This document shows positions 45,013 to 54,051 of a stretch of 64,000 nt of DNA, one piece after another. Within the stretch, counting starts at the first letter, position 1; every line of letters starts with the position of its first letter. This DNA is from Rhizobium herbae. GTDB taxonomy: Bacteria > Pseudomonadota > Alphaproteobacteria > Rhizobiales > Rhizobiaceae. The position numbers were made by a program, and so were the translations under genes. The DNA is taken from positions 992,001 through 1,056,000 of the forward strand of contig NZ_JAGGJV010000001.1 in assembly GCF_017873135.1 (NCBI RefSeq), given 5' to 3'. The notes under the pieces were generated by a model that saw nothing but the letters and a program-made list of their open reading frames with translations, had not been told where the DNA came from and did not search any database.

Positions 45013-45861
45013 ATGCAGATTGATCTCATCGAAACCTTCCTCGACCTGATGGAAACCCGCAGCTTCAACCGCACGGCGGAGCGGTTGAACATCACCCAGT
45101 CGACCGTCTCCCACCGCGTCAAGGCGCTGGAAGCGCAGTTCAACCGCAAGCTCTTCACTCGCAACAAGGGCGGCACGGCGCCGACGGCATCCGGCCTGCG
45201 CTTCCTCGATCACGCAAAGGCCTTGCAGCACCAGTGGCATGAGGCGACGCGGGCGGTGGAAAATGCCGGTGCCTATGAGCGTTCCATGCGGCTCGGCATC
45301 CAGCACGATCTGGCCGAAGCCTTCGCCGGTCGCTGGCTCTCCGCCATCCGGACGGATCTGCCGGCAACGTCGATCTATATGGAGGCCGATTACTCCAGCC
45401 AGATGAACCGCGACCTCGCCGCCGGCGACCTCGATCTCGCCATCCTCTATACGCCGCACTACCTGCCCGACCTGCATTATGAGCGTATCGGCGAGCTGAC
45501 CTATACGCTGGTCAGCACCTCCGCGCGGACGGTCGCCGAGATACGGCCCGAAACCTATATCCAGGCTGTCTATTCCCCGGCCTTCGACAGAGCCCACCGC
45601 CTGGCGCTGCCGCAACTGTCGGCGGCACCGCTTGCTTCAGGACAGAACATCGCCATCACCGGCTTGCTCAAGACGCTCGGCGGAGCGGCCTATGTCACAA
45701 GCCAAACGGCGTTGCGGCTGGCAGAAGAAGGCCTCGCGGTTCCGGTGACCGATGCCCCGCCCATTGCGCAGGCAGTCTATGCCGCCACCAGCATCCGCAC
45801 GCGTCACGCACACCAGCACCGCCGCATCATCGGCGTCATGCAGGAACTGCTCGCCCCTTAG
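45013..45861 (+). CDS. LysR-family transcriptional regulator of the betaine demethylation genes
   Basis: 282 residues with the HTH at the extreme N-terminus (IETFLDLMETRSFNRTAERL, NITQSTVSHRVKALEAQFN) and a LysR effector domain from about 90. It is divergent from the two dimethylglycine/sarcosine-dehydrogenase-like genes, the classical arrangement for their regulator. Start at 45013 lacks a strong ribosome site; the open frame extends upstream only through the palindromic repeat and is excluded. Confidence 0.85.
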   Translation: MQIDLIETFLDLMETRSFNRTAERLNITQSTVSHRVKALEAQFNRKLFTRNKGGTAPTASGLRFLDHAKALQHQWHEATRAVENAGAYERSMRLGIQHDLAEAFAGRWLSAIRTDLPATSIYMEADYSSQMNRDLAAGDLDLAILYTPHYLPDLHYERIGELTYTLVSTSARTVAEIRPETYIQAVYSPAFDRAHRLALPQLSAAPLASGQNIAITGLLKTLGGAAYVTSQTALRLAEEGLAVPVTDAPPIAQAVYAATSIRTRHAHQHRRIIGVMQELLAP

Positions 45862-45892
45862 GTAAGAACTGTAGGCAAGGACGGTGCCGCCC

Positions 45893-47659
45893 TCAATGCT
45901 CCCCGACCAACTCCAGGTCCTGCTTTTCCATCAGCCGCGCCAGCATGTCGTCGGCGGAAACCGGATAGGCGATCGCATAACCCTGCAAAATATCGCAGCC
46001 AAGGCGAGTCAGGAGTTTTGCATGCTCCAGCGTCTCGACGCCTTCGGCAATCACCTCGATGTCGAGCGCCTTGGCGATATCGACGATCGAGCGTAGCAGG
46101 CGCTTCTGTTCGCGCGACGTCGTGATCGGCAGCACCAGTTGCCTGTCGATCTTCATCCGCCGCGGCTTCAGCTTCATCAGCCCGATGATCGAAGCGTGAC
46201 CGGAGCCGAAATCGTCGATCTCGATGTCGATCCCCATCGCTTTCAGCCCGGCAACATTGGACAGCACGCCATCCTCGCTGTCATCGAGAAAGATGGTTTC
46301 CAGCAATTCGAATGAGAGCGTATCCGGCTCGATATCCAACTGCTGGAGTTCATCGATCAGGAGCGGATCGGACAGCCGGGCCGCCGATACGTTCACCGCG
46401 ATCCGCGGAACATGCGCACCCCGCTGCATCCAGCCTCGCCGATCTTTCAGCGCGGCCTTCAGGATTGCAGCATCGAGGTCATCCAGCATGCCGAGATTTC
46501 CGGCGATCTCGATGAATTCAGCCGGCAGCAGCAATCCCCGTTTCGGATGGCGCCAGCGCGCCAGAACTTCCATGCCGACGATCCGGCGGGTCCGCGCGTC
46601 GACCTGTGCCTGATAGTAGGGAATGAATTCGCCCTTCTCCAGGCCGCGCGCAAGCTGCTTTCCAACGCGCCTCTCATTGTTGAGCTGCGCTTTCATCTGC
46701 GCCGAAAACACCTCCACCCTGCCGCGGCCGAGTTTTTTGGCGCGGTGCAGGGCAATATCGGACTCCGCCAGAAGGTTTGCGACATTTCGGCCGCTGGCGG
46801 CGGCAAGTCCGATCGACGCACCGATGCGCAGGACTTCGTCATTGTGCCAGACGGATTGTTTCAATTGCTGCGCCAGCCGTTCGGCGCGCGTTTTCATATC
46901 CTCCAGCGAGGAAAAGTCTGCGATCAGCACGGCGAACTCATCGCCGCTGACGCGGGCAATGAAGGAGTTCCTCGGCACAGCCGCTGCAATCCGCTTGGCG
47001 GACGACTTCAACACGTCATCGCCAACCGCATGGCCGGCCGCGTCGTTGACCTGCTTGAACCGATCGAGGCCGATATGAAGGATCGCCAGTTTTTCGAGGC
47101 CGGCATGTTCGGCAAGCTCCGCCAAATGCCGGTCGAAGAAGCGGCGATTGGGGAGTCCGGTCAGATAGTCGTGTTCGGCGGCATACTCGATCCGCCGCGT
47201 ACTCGCTTCAAGGGCAACCGCCCGTGCCTCCGCGATCGCTTTCTGTCGCTGCAGTTCGCGATTGAGCAACACATCTGCCGTCACGTCCCATTCAGCACCG
47301 ATGAACGTCAGATTGCCGTCTTCCTCGAAACAATCGGCGCGCGAGCGCAAATAGCGGATTTCGCCCCCCGGCAAAACGATCCGGTATTCGGAGGAATAGG
47401 CACCCTTGCGCGCAATGGCCTCATCGAAATCAGCCAGGGCCTGATCGAGATCATCGGGATGGATCGCGTTCATCCAGACTTTCGCCGCGACGCGCTTTTG
47501 CTTTCTGCCGGTGCCGTAGAGACGGTGCATCTGCAAATCCCAGATGACCTCTTCGCTTTGTGTGTCGTGTTCCCACACGCCAATCCGGGACGCGTCAAGC
47601 GCAAGACCCAGACGACGAAGAATATTCTGGAATTCCTGTTCGGACCTCGCCGCCTTCAT
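45893..47659 (-). CDS. PAS-GGDEF-EAL cyclic-di-GMP signalling protein
   Basis: 588 residues, no membrane segments. A PAS domain (about 10-135, ending GAEWDVTAD) precedes a GGDEF domain whose active-site loop reads RVSGDEF (first Gly replaced by Ser, often still compatible with activity) and an EAL domain with signature EVLARWRHP, DDFGSGHAS and EGVET motifs. It may make or degrade c-di-GMP in response to a signal sensed by the PAS domain. EVL instead of EAL is tolerated in active phosphodiesterases. Stands alone between the LysR gene and the cobalamin riboswitch. Confidence 0.92.
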   Translation of the reverse strand: MKAARSEQEFQNILRRLGLALDASRIGVWEHDTQSEEVIWDLQMHRLYGTGRKQKRVAAKVWMNAIHPDDLDQALADFDEAIARKGAYSSEYRIVLPGGEIRYLRSRADCFEEDGNLTFIGAEWDVTADVLLNRELQRQKAIAEARAVALEASTRRIEYAAEHDYLTGLPNRRFFDRHLAELAEHAGLEKLAILHIGLDRFKQVNDAAGHAVGDDVLKSSAKRIAAAVPRNSFIARVSGDEFAVLIADFSSLEDMKTRAERLAQQLKQSVWHNDEVLRIGASIGLAAASGRNVANLLAESDIALHRAKKLGRGRVEVFSAQMKAQLNNERRVGKQLARGLEKGEFIPYYQAQVDARTRRIVGMEVLARWRHPKRGLLLPAEFIEIAGNLGMLDDLDAAILKAALKDRRGWMQRGAHVPRIAVNVSAARLSDPLLIDELQQLDIEPDTLSFELLETIFLDDSEDGVLSNVAGLKAMGIDIEIDDFGSGHASIIGLMKLKPRRMKIDRQLVLPITTSREQKRLLRSIVDIAKALDIEVIAEGVETLEHAKLLTRLGCDILQGYAIAYPVSADDMLARLMEKQDLELVGEH

Positions 47660-47936
47660 TGTTTTCTCTGCGAATGATTCTTAGCGCGTCAGCGTGTGCG
47701 TTATTCTGCACAAAGGTTCCTAAAGAACTATTGTTTCGTCGAGCGCGAAATGTATTCGGCAATACAAGCAACCATTCAGTGTTATTTCAAGACAAATAGT
47801 TGCACCCGGCGCGATTTATACGCGCATTCCGGAAGCGGGGTTGCCAGCAAACGTCGGAAAACAGCGGCGGCAATGCGGCATGGCACGTCGCAGCCCCGAA
47901 TTGACATGACCGGAGCGACGGCATAATCATCGTTGG
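47660..47936. other. Gene-free region upstream of the cobalamin riboswitch
   Basis: About 280 AT-richer bases between the GGDEF-EAL start and the riboswitch, part of a 583-base stretch without a protein gene. It probably holds the promoters of both divergent transcripts. No convincing small gene, repeat or operator is seen. Confidence 0.5.
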
Positions 47937-48186
47937 ATCAATTGGTTCCCTGGGAGCGAGGCGCTTTCGGGGAGTAAATGGGAACGTGACGGATGGACCC
48001 ATTCTGGGCATCTCAATCACGGCCGACCCCGCGACTGTAGAGCGGTCAGAGTTTTGTTATACCGGTATGTTCAGCCGGTAAAAGCCACTGCGGCGGCGGG
48101 CTTCGGCTTGTGCCTTGGGAAGGTGAGACAAGCTCCTTGGTGCGAAAGCACCTGACGCCGCGAGCCAGGAAACCTGCCGGTTGATG
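47937..48186 (+). ncRNA. Cobalamin (adenosylcobalamin-type) riboswitch
   Basis: All core elements occur in order: a closing stem atcaattgg (47937-47945) pairing with ccggttgat (48178-48186), ccccgcgactgtagagcgg around 48030, gccactg near 48084, gggaagg near 48117, and the B12 box agccaggaaacctgcc at 48163-48178. Two small hairpins follow before the cbtB start, including one (ggtgggagaaatcccac) that may act as expression platform near the ribosome site. It should switch cbtBA off when cobalamin is plentiful. Confidence 0.93.
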
Positions 48187-48242
48187 AAGGGCATGGTGCC
48201 CAATTGGTGGGAGAAATCCCACGCGCCATCACGGAGGTTGTC

Positions 48243-48419
48243 ATGGCTACGACTACAGTTTCGAGCGTCCCGCTTTCCATCAACGACCGCATCACCGCCG
48301 GTATTCTCGCCCTTCTGATCGGCGGTTTCCTGGTTTTCGGCGCCGGTCTTGCCAATTCAGCAGTGCTGCACGACACCGCGCACGACGTTCGCCATTCCTA
48401 CGGCTTCCCCTGCCATTGA
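48243..48419 (+). CDS. cbtB: Cobalt transporter subunit CbtB
   Basis: 58 residues, one membrane helix (ITAGILALLIGGFLVFGAGL) and a histidine-rich C-terminal tail HDTAHDVRHSYGFPCH that is the family metal-binding signature. CbtB works with CbtA in cobalt uptake for cobalamin synthesis. The ATG follows GGAGG and lies directly behind a cobalamin riboswitch, strongly supporting the call. A longer form starting upstream would extend into the riboswitch expression platform and is unlikely. Confidence 0.92.
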   Translation: MATTTVSSVPLSINDRITAGILALLIGGFLVFGAGLANSAVLHDTAHDVRHSYGFPCH

Positions 48420-48613
48420 TGCGGCAATGTGGAAAGCCTCGCGCTTTTCACGGCCTATCAGCAAACAGGATCGCGCGTTTCCATGGGAAGCCGCGCGGAG
48501 GTAAGTTGCGCCCATGCCTCGGCATCGGGCGGCGTTTACCGTGGGGAATTGAAACACGACAAGCGTGCGAGCCCTGACAACAGACCGGCTCCGCTTGAAC
48601 TGGGGGTATCAAA

Positions 48614-49387
48614 ATGATTGTCAAAACACTTCTGGCCGCGCTGGTGGCTGGATTGATCGCCGGCGTCTTCATGACCGCCGCGCAGGAACTGCGCGTGGTT
48701 CCGCTGATCCTGCATGCCGAGGAATATGAAGGCAAGGAACCCGGGGCCGAGCCGCCGGCTGGCGCCACAGAAGGCCAACAACAGCACTCATCGCTCCAAG
48801 GATCCTCGTTGATCGGCGAGATTCTGTCGGCAATCTCACCGATTACGCCAGCCTACGCCCACGAAGGCGAGCACGAAGAAGGCGGCATCATGTTCGGAAT
48901 GAGCCGGTTTTCCGGCACGCTGCTTGCCAATCTCGTGGCAGGCGCCGGTTTCGGCCTGCTTCTCGCCGGAGCGAGCCTTGTCTTCAACCACCCGATCACC
49001 CTGCGCAACGGTGCGCTCTGGGGGGCCTGCGGCTGGCTTGCCGTTCACCTTCTGCCCGCCATCGGCCTGCCGCCGGAACTGCCCGGCTTCCCTGCCGCCG
49101 ATCTTCACGACCGGCAGATCTGGTGGATCGCAACGATTGTTCTCTCCGTCGCAGGCCTCTATCTGATCGTCCTGCGCGGTGAAATCGCCGCCAAGATCAT
49201 CGGCCTCGTGCTGATCGCCGCGCCGCATGTCTATGGCGCGCCGCAGCCGTCCGACATTTCAAGCCCGGTTCCCGCCGTTCTCGGCGCGGAATTCGCGGTC
49301 GCGGCGCTGGCAACGACGCTGGCGTTCTGGATCGTGCTCGGCGTGATCTCTGGCTACCTGAACGACCGGTTTCTGAAACCGGCCTGA
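48614..49387 (+). CDS. cbtA: Cobalt transporter subunit CbtA
   Basis: 257 residues with several membrane helices (TLLAALVAGLIAGVFMTAAQ at the N-terminus; LLANLVAGAGFGLLLAGASL and ETC-like helices later) and a metal-binding loop AYAHEGEHEE. The length and the NxxxxGALWGACGWLAVHLLP region fit CbtA, the permease-like partner of CbtB. It lies 194 bases after cbtB on the same strand; that gap shows no gene or clear hairpin. Expression is expected to be under the upstream cobalamin riboswitch. Confidence 0.9.
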   Translation: MIVKTLLAALVAGLIAGVFMTAAQELRVVPLILHAEEYEGKEPGAEPPAGATEGQQQHSSLQGSSLIGEILSAISPITPAYAHEGEHEEGGIMFGMSRFSGTLLANLVAGAGFGLLLAGASLVFNHPITLRNGALWGACGWLAVHLLPAIGLPPELPGFPAADLHDRQIWWIATIVLSVAGLYLIVLRGEIAAKIIGLVLIAAPHVYGAPQPSDISSPVPAVLGAEFAVAALATTLAFWIVLGVISGYLNDRFLKPA

Positions 49388-49432
49388 ACCGGCATTTTTG
49401 CGGCACGGGCATATCCCGGGCCGCAACCGATA

Positions 49433-50290
49433 TCAGAGGCCGCCGGTGCGCTCGATATGGGCGCGCAGGCGGCCTTTTTGCGTATCCGGATCCAGCAGAA
49501 CGCAGACATCGCAGAAGTCTCCGCCCTCCGTCCGGTAGTAAAGACAGCAGCCGCTTCTGAGGCGAAAGATGCGCTCGACCGGAGCGCCCTTGCAAACGGC
49601 ATCAACCCGCTCATAGCGCAATGCGCTGGACGACAGCGGCGAGCCGTCCTTCTTGACGATCGCGAGTGCGGCGGCCATCGCCCGCTCCTCCTCGCCCAAG
49701 GCCATGCCGATCTCCAGAAAGGCCCCGGCAAGGCCGTCGGCGGCCAGCCGCCATTGCGCGACGGGCGAAAGGCCCGTGCGGGCTTGCAGCGTTTCGATCA
49801 CGGGTGTGAAACTTTCAACGAGGAGATCGTGAAAGAGCAATGCGCCGTTGTTGCTGTGAAAACATCGACTGAGGCGGAAATGAAAGCGGCGGGCATCTGC
49901 TGGAGGAGCTTTGCCGGATCGGTGTGCTTCATTCCCTTCGCAAGGCTCGAACCGCATTGCCAGACTGTCCGGACCGAGATCGGCAACGAGGCCCGTCCTC
50001 AGATAGATAGCCCCGGCGGCAATGCCGAGATGGTGGCTATAGAAGGAAATGAGGTGTGCGCCCTTCGTGCGGTCGTCCATTCCGGTGGCAAAGCGGGTCT
50101 GGTAGTCCAACAAACCGTCGATCACGCTGCCGCCCCGAGACCATGCGTCAGTGACGGACAGAAAATCAGCCGCTCCAGGGTCCAGCGACACAGCGACCTG
50201 CGGAAAACGCTCCGCCTGCCAGGCGATGGCATCTTCGGCTTGCTTGTGGTCGGAAACTGGCGAACTGCCGATGTCTAGGTTGTCGTCCAA
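49433..50290 (-). CDS. FhuF-like [2Fe-2S] ferric reductase family protein (second copy)
   Basis: 285 residues. The C-terminus has the FhuF-type cysteine cluster RSGCCLYYR...FCDVCVL (about residues 245-265), spaced for a [2Fe-2S] centre; the N-terminal 240 residues are variable as in FhuF. No siderophore receptor or ABC genes adjoin it, and it is convergent with cbtA. The start used is TTG at 50290 behind GGAG; it is uncertain. It may assist iron release from a siderophore or another metal complex. Confidence 0.72.
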   Translation of the reverse strand: MDDNLDIGSSPVSDHKQAEDAIAWQAERFPQVAVSLDPGAADFLSVTDAWSRGGSVIDGLLDYQTRFATGMDDRTKGAHLISFYSHHLGIAAGAIYLRTGLVADLGPDSLAMRFEPCEGNEAHRSGKAPPADARRFHFRLSRCFHSNNGALLFHDLLVESFTPVIETLQARTGLSPVAQWRLAADGLAGAFLEIGMALGEEERAMAAALAIVKKDGSPLSSSALRYERVDAVCKGAPVERIFRLRSGCCLYYRTEGGDFCDVCVLLDPDTQKGRLRAHIERTGGL

Positions 50291-50326
50291 AGGCTCCGCC
50301 CATCGTCTTTTGGCAGCTCGCCTATC

Positions 50327-51616
50327 TCATAGCCAACCGCCGGAAAAGCCTGCTCGCATCAGGCCACGCCGAATGACCGGCGATTCGCGCAGCACGTCCC
50401 AGAACAGGCCACTGCGATGGTTCTCGATCATCATCACCAGAAGTCCCTGGTCAAGGCCGACGCTGCGATTGTTGAGCCAGCCCTCCGGCGTCTTGCCGGG
50501 AACACTCGGGTTGAAGCTGCCGACAAAGCGTCCCTCGTCGATCACGCCTGGGTAACTCGAAAGAATGTGCCGCGTCGCCGACATGGCGGCGTTCGGCTCG
50601 AACGGCAGGCAGGCGAGCGGCGCCCATGGTGCAATCGTGCCGTCGTCCGGCCCCAACGGGGCGCCACGCGCGGCATAGCCGGAAAACAGCTGCCGCCGCC
50701 CATCGTGCAAACGGCGGGGCCGCTGCGGACCGTCACAGGATGTCAGCCCCCACATATCGGCGGCATAGCCGGCAAACCCCCCGGGATTGCTGACGGCATA
50801 GTCGCGCTGCACGGCGATGGCGCGGCAGGTGTTTTCAAAATAATCGGTATCGTACTCGGCAACGGCCGTATCGCGGATGTCGCGAAAATCGATCCAGGCG
50901 TGCGAAAACAGGTGGATGAACAGCGGGCCTGCATAGAGGAACGGCTTGTCCTTCACCATCATCCAGTCGAACTTGGCGGCAAAGGCGTCATAGCTCTCCT
51001 TGCCGATCGGATAGGATGGCGAGGCCAGCGCAAGCACGTAGAGGATGATCGCTTCGCTATAGGATTCCCAGCGATAGGGCAGAAACCCCGTCCGCGGTTT
51101 CCAGCCGAGCCACAGGGCCTCCTTGCCGTCAAGCGCCCAGGCCCAATTGGCCCGCGCATAAAGCATGGCGACGAAGCAACGTATCTCCGCCTCCACTTCG
51201 TTTTCCTGATTGAAGTAGGCGGCCGCCGTCAGCATGCCGGCGATCAGAAGCGCACTGTCGATCAGCGACAGTTCGCTGCGCCATGTACGCTTTCCCGTCT
51301 TCATGTCGAGGAAGTGGTAGTAGAGCCCTTTATATCCGGTCGCGTCCTTGTCGCGGTTCTGCGGGCTTTCGGCAAAAAAGCGCAGCGTTGCCCGCGTCCT
51401 TGCTGCCGCGTCCTGCCTGCTCATCCAGCCTCTCTCGACACCCACGGGATAGACGGAAAGCCCGAATCCCGTCGCCGCGATGCTCGAAGGCGCACCCGCA
51501 AGCGAGGTATCGGCAATCAATCCGTTGTCCGGATTGGCGAACTCAAGGAAATAGCTGAATGCCGCTCGCTGGATCCGGTCAAGCAGGACCGTGTCGGTGT
51601 CATTTTTCAGAAGCAT
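50327..51616 (-). CDS. Glycoamylase-like (GH144-type) protein, possible beta-1,2-glucanase
   Basis: 429 residues of the DUF608-like glycoamylase fold (PF10091): LDRIQRAAFSYFLEFANPDNG, GFGLSVYPVGVERGW, TWRSELSLIDSALLIAGML with a candidate catalytic acid, and GFLPYRWESYSEA. Members include GH144 endo-beta-1,2-glucanases and the C-terminal part of cyclic beta-1,2-glucan synthase; a role in cyclic glucan turnover would suit a rhizobial host. No signal peptide is visible, so it seems cytoplasmic, unlike secreted GH144 enzymes. Start ATG 51616; a TTG at 51643 is possible. Confidence 0.8.
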   Translation of the reverse strand: MLLKNDTDTVLLDRIQRAAFSYFLEFANPDNGLIADTSLAGAPSSIAATGFGLSVYPVGVERGWMSRQDAAARTRATLRFFAESPQNRDKDATGYKGLYYHFLDMKTGKRTWRSELSLIDSALLIAGMLTAAAYFNQENEVEAEIRCFVAMLYARANWAWALDGKEALWLGWKPRTGFLPYRWESYSEAIILYVLALASPSYPIGKESYDAFAAKFDWMMVKDKPFLYAGPLFIHLFSHAWIDFRDIRDTAVAEYDTDYFENTCRAIAVQRDYAVSNPGGFAGYAADMWGLTSCDGPQRPRRLHDGRRQLFSGYAARGAPLGPDDGTIAPWAPLACLPFEPNAAMSATRHILSSYPGVIDEGRFVGSFNPSVPGKTPEGWLNNRSVGLDQGLLVMMIENHRSGLFWDVLRESPVIRRGLMRAGFSGGWL

Positions 51617-51773
51617 TGCATCGAGTACTCCGGTCAACCGCAAGTTTCACCACATGGCCAGCACATCGGCAAATCACCGATTGTTGAACTCGCCGGCACC
51701 CGAAACCATCGCCTGACGAAAGACCTGTGCTACACTTTTTGCTTCTTACGACCGGCAGCAGTGATTGGATGAC

Positions 51774-52574
51774 ATGATGTTCACAACACTTGCGATGCTT
51801 TTAAGTCTCTCGAGCGCCGCCGCTGTGACTCCGGCGCCTGGCGCGGCGCAGGTCGATGTCGCGCTGGTGCTTGCCGTCGACATGTCGGGCTCGATGGACC
51901 TCGATGAAGCGCGGGTACAGCGCATGGGCTATGTCGAGGCCCTGCGCCATCCGGATTTCATCAACGCGGTGACGGCAGGCCTCAACGGCCGTATCGCCAT
52001 CGCTTATTTCGAATGGGCGGGCAGCGTCAACGAAACCTCGGTGGTCGGCTGGCTGCTGATTGACGACGCACAGGATGCCGCCGCGCTGGCCGACCAGCTC
52101 GCCTCCAGGCCGGTCTATACCCGCCGGGGCACATCCATTTCCAACGCAATCTCCTTTGCCTCGAAACTCATCGCCACCAGCCCTTTCGATGCGATGCGCC
52201 GGGTGATCGACGTATCCGGCGACGGCCCCAACAATCTCGGTCCCCCGGTCGACCCTGCCCGCGACGCGGCAGTTACCAGCGGCATCGTCATCAATGGCCT
52301 TGCCATTCTCATCCGTCCCTCCGGCAGTGCCGGCTCGCTTGACCGCTACTATGCCGACTGCGTCATCGGCGGCCCCGGTTCGTTCGTCCTACCGGTCCAT
52401 CAGCCGGAAGATTTTGCCGTCGCCATCCGCCAGAAGCTGGTCATGGAAGTCAGCCGCGGTGGCCCGGCCGAGCGGATCGTTCCGGTTCAGACCGCCCCGC
52501 CCACCGACTGCATGATCGGCGAGAAGCTGCGCCCCGGCTTTCTCGACCGGGTCTATCCGGAGCTGGAAAAATAG
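51774..52574 (+). CDS. DUF1194 exported von Willebrand factor A-like protein
   Basis: About 266 residues with a signal peptide (MLLSLSSAAAVTPAPGAAQ) and a VWA-like domain beginning VALVLAVDMSGSM, whose Asp36-x-Ser-x-Ser is the MIDAS metal site; GTSISNAISFA supplies the later Thr/Ser ligand and VIDVSGDGPNN the final acidic ligand. DUF1194 proteins are common in rhizobia and of unknown role, likely periplasmic ligand-binding. Start uncertain: ATG 51774, ATG 51777 or TTG 51765; no strong ribosome site. Confidence 0.82.
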   Translation: MMFTTLAMLLSLSSAAAVTPAPGAAQVDVALVLAVDMSGSMDLDEARVQRMGYVEALRHPDFINAVTAGLNGRIAIAYFEWAGSVNETSVVGWLLIDDAQDAAALADQLASRPVYTRRGTSISNAISFASKLIATSPFDAMRRVIDVSGDGPNNLGPPVDPARDAAVTSGIVINGLAILIRPSGSAGSLDRYYADCVIGGPGSFVLPVHQPEDFAVAIRQKLVMEVSRGGPAERIVPVQTAPPTDCMIGEKLRPGFLDRVYPELEK

Positions 52575-52674
52575 GCCTGCGGCGATGAGCGACGCGCCCG
52601 CGCCGACAAACCTTTCCCGGTCTTGAAGACGAACAATTTCGGCGTCGCGGACACCGCGTGCCGATCCGGCTGGC

Positions 52675-54051
52675 CTACGATCCGGGCGCGCTGGCGGCGT
52701 CTGCCGGCTGGTGCGACGCGGGTAGCGATGCCATCACCCGCGCGGCGGCTTCGCGACCGGCAACGATCGCGCCTTCGATATAGGCCGGGAATGACGAAGC
52801 CAGTTCCGATGCGGCAAAATGCACGGGCGGCGCACCGGCACGGATGATTGTTTCCGCGTCATAGGCCGAGATGCCGATGATGACGTCGCTATAGCCTCCG
52901 CCACTCCAGGCATCATCGACCCAGTCGCGCATCAAGAAATCCGTGTAAGCGTGAGCCTCTTTGCCAAACGCCGCAGCAAGCCGGCGGACGATTTCAGACT
53001 GAATGAATTCGGCACCTTTGCCGCTCCACTCAGCAGCCAGCGAACCTCCCGCAAACACCACCAGCGCCGCCGCCCGCTCGCTGCTGACGTCGCAGGCGAA
53101 AAGCCCGAGAACATCGCGCCACATGACCATGCCGCTCAATCCATGATCACGCCAGAAAGGCCGCTCGTACCGCACCAGCACCTTGATGACAGCACCGCTC
53201 TTCCAGACACCAAATGCATCGATCAGCGGAGCCGGCAGATCAGGTTCATGGGTTATCCGCGACGCCATCACCGGCGGCACGGCAACGATGACCTGCCGTG
53301 CCGTGAACACGCCGTCGTTGCCGGTGGTCACCACTACGACCCCGTTCGTTCGCGCAATATGCGTGACAGGGGTATCGAGCCGCAAGCGGGGGCCAAGCGT
53401 CACCGCCAGGACGTCTGCAACGGCATGCATCGTGCCTTCGACAGAATACTGCAGTTCATTGCCATTGCTGGTGGTGCGCCGGTCGGTATCGATCAGGTAC
53501 CAGAGCGGCATTTCGTTGATCGGGCGGCACCAAAGCCCCTCGACCATCGCCTGATAGCCGGCCTTGGCAGCCGGAGCATCGCTCTGCCGGGCAAGCCAGG
53601 CTTCCGCCGTCAGGCCGGCGATATCCGGATTGCGCGGGTCGATCCTGTTTGCGCGCGCCCGGATACGGCCGGATTCCGCAAAACGGTAACCGGCCTCCGA
53701 CAAGGCGGTATCCGGCTGAACGAGGAAGGCGCCCTCCATCGGCGTTTCCATCAAAGGAAAGCCAAACCGCCGCGTCAGCGCCATGACCTCCGGCATCTCC
53801 TCGCAGATGAACTGGCCGCCCATGTCGACCCGCACATCATCCGGAAAAGCCGCCGGCTCCACCCGTCCACCGACGCGATCCCGCGCTTCCAGCACGATGA
53901 CCTCTAGTCCCGCGGAAACCAGCACATCCGCCGCCGAAAGTCCGGTAAAACCGGCTCCGACGACGATCACATCCGCATGATATTGGCTCGACGGCATTTC
54001 TGCCGCAGCACGGTTTGCTTCAGCGTCCTCGACTGACTTCATGTTCGCCAT
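52675..54051 (-). CDS. Flavin-dependent amine oxidase (monoamine oxidase family)
   Basis: 458 residues. FAD motif VIVVGAGFTGLSAADVL is followed by EARDRVGGRV and the C-terminal GAIVAGREAAARV segment of the MAO/PAO family; GGQF and SVEGTMHAVADVLA also fit. It would oxidise a primary or secondary amine to aldehyde with hydrogen peroxide; the substrate is unknown. No signal peptide. ATG 54051 is behind AGGAAGG; the open frame continues upstream without a ribosome site. It is not clearly part of any operon here. Confidence 0.85.
   Translation of the reverse strand: MANMKSVEDAEANRAAAEMPSSQYHADVIVVGAGFTGLSAADVLVSAGLEVIVLEARDRVGGRVEPAAFPDDVRVDMGGQFICEEMPEVMALTRRFGFPLMETPMEGAFLVQPDTALSEAGYRFAESGRIRARANRIDPRNPDIAGLTAEAWLARQSDAPAAKAGYQAMVEGLWCRPINEMPLWYLIDTDRRTTSNGNELQYSVEGTMHAVADVLAVTLGPRLRLDTPVTHIARTNGVVVVTTGNDGVFTARQVIVAVPPVMASRITHEPDLPAPLIDAFGVWKSGAVIKVLVRYERPFWRDHGLSGMVMWRDVLGLFACDVSSERAAALVVFAGGSLAAEWSGKGAEFIQSEIVRRLAAAFGKEAHAYTDFLMRDWVDDAWSGGGYSDVIIGISAYDAETIIRAGAPPVHFAASELASSFPAYIEGAIVAGREAAARVMASLPASHQPADAASAPGS

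Noticed and set aside
47696..48020. Small open frames around the cobalamin riboswitch
   Set aside because: They overlap the structured RNA and AT-rich leader and have no protein-like features.
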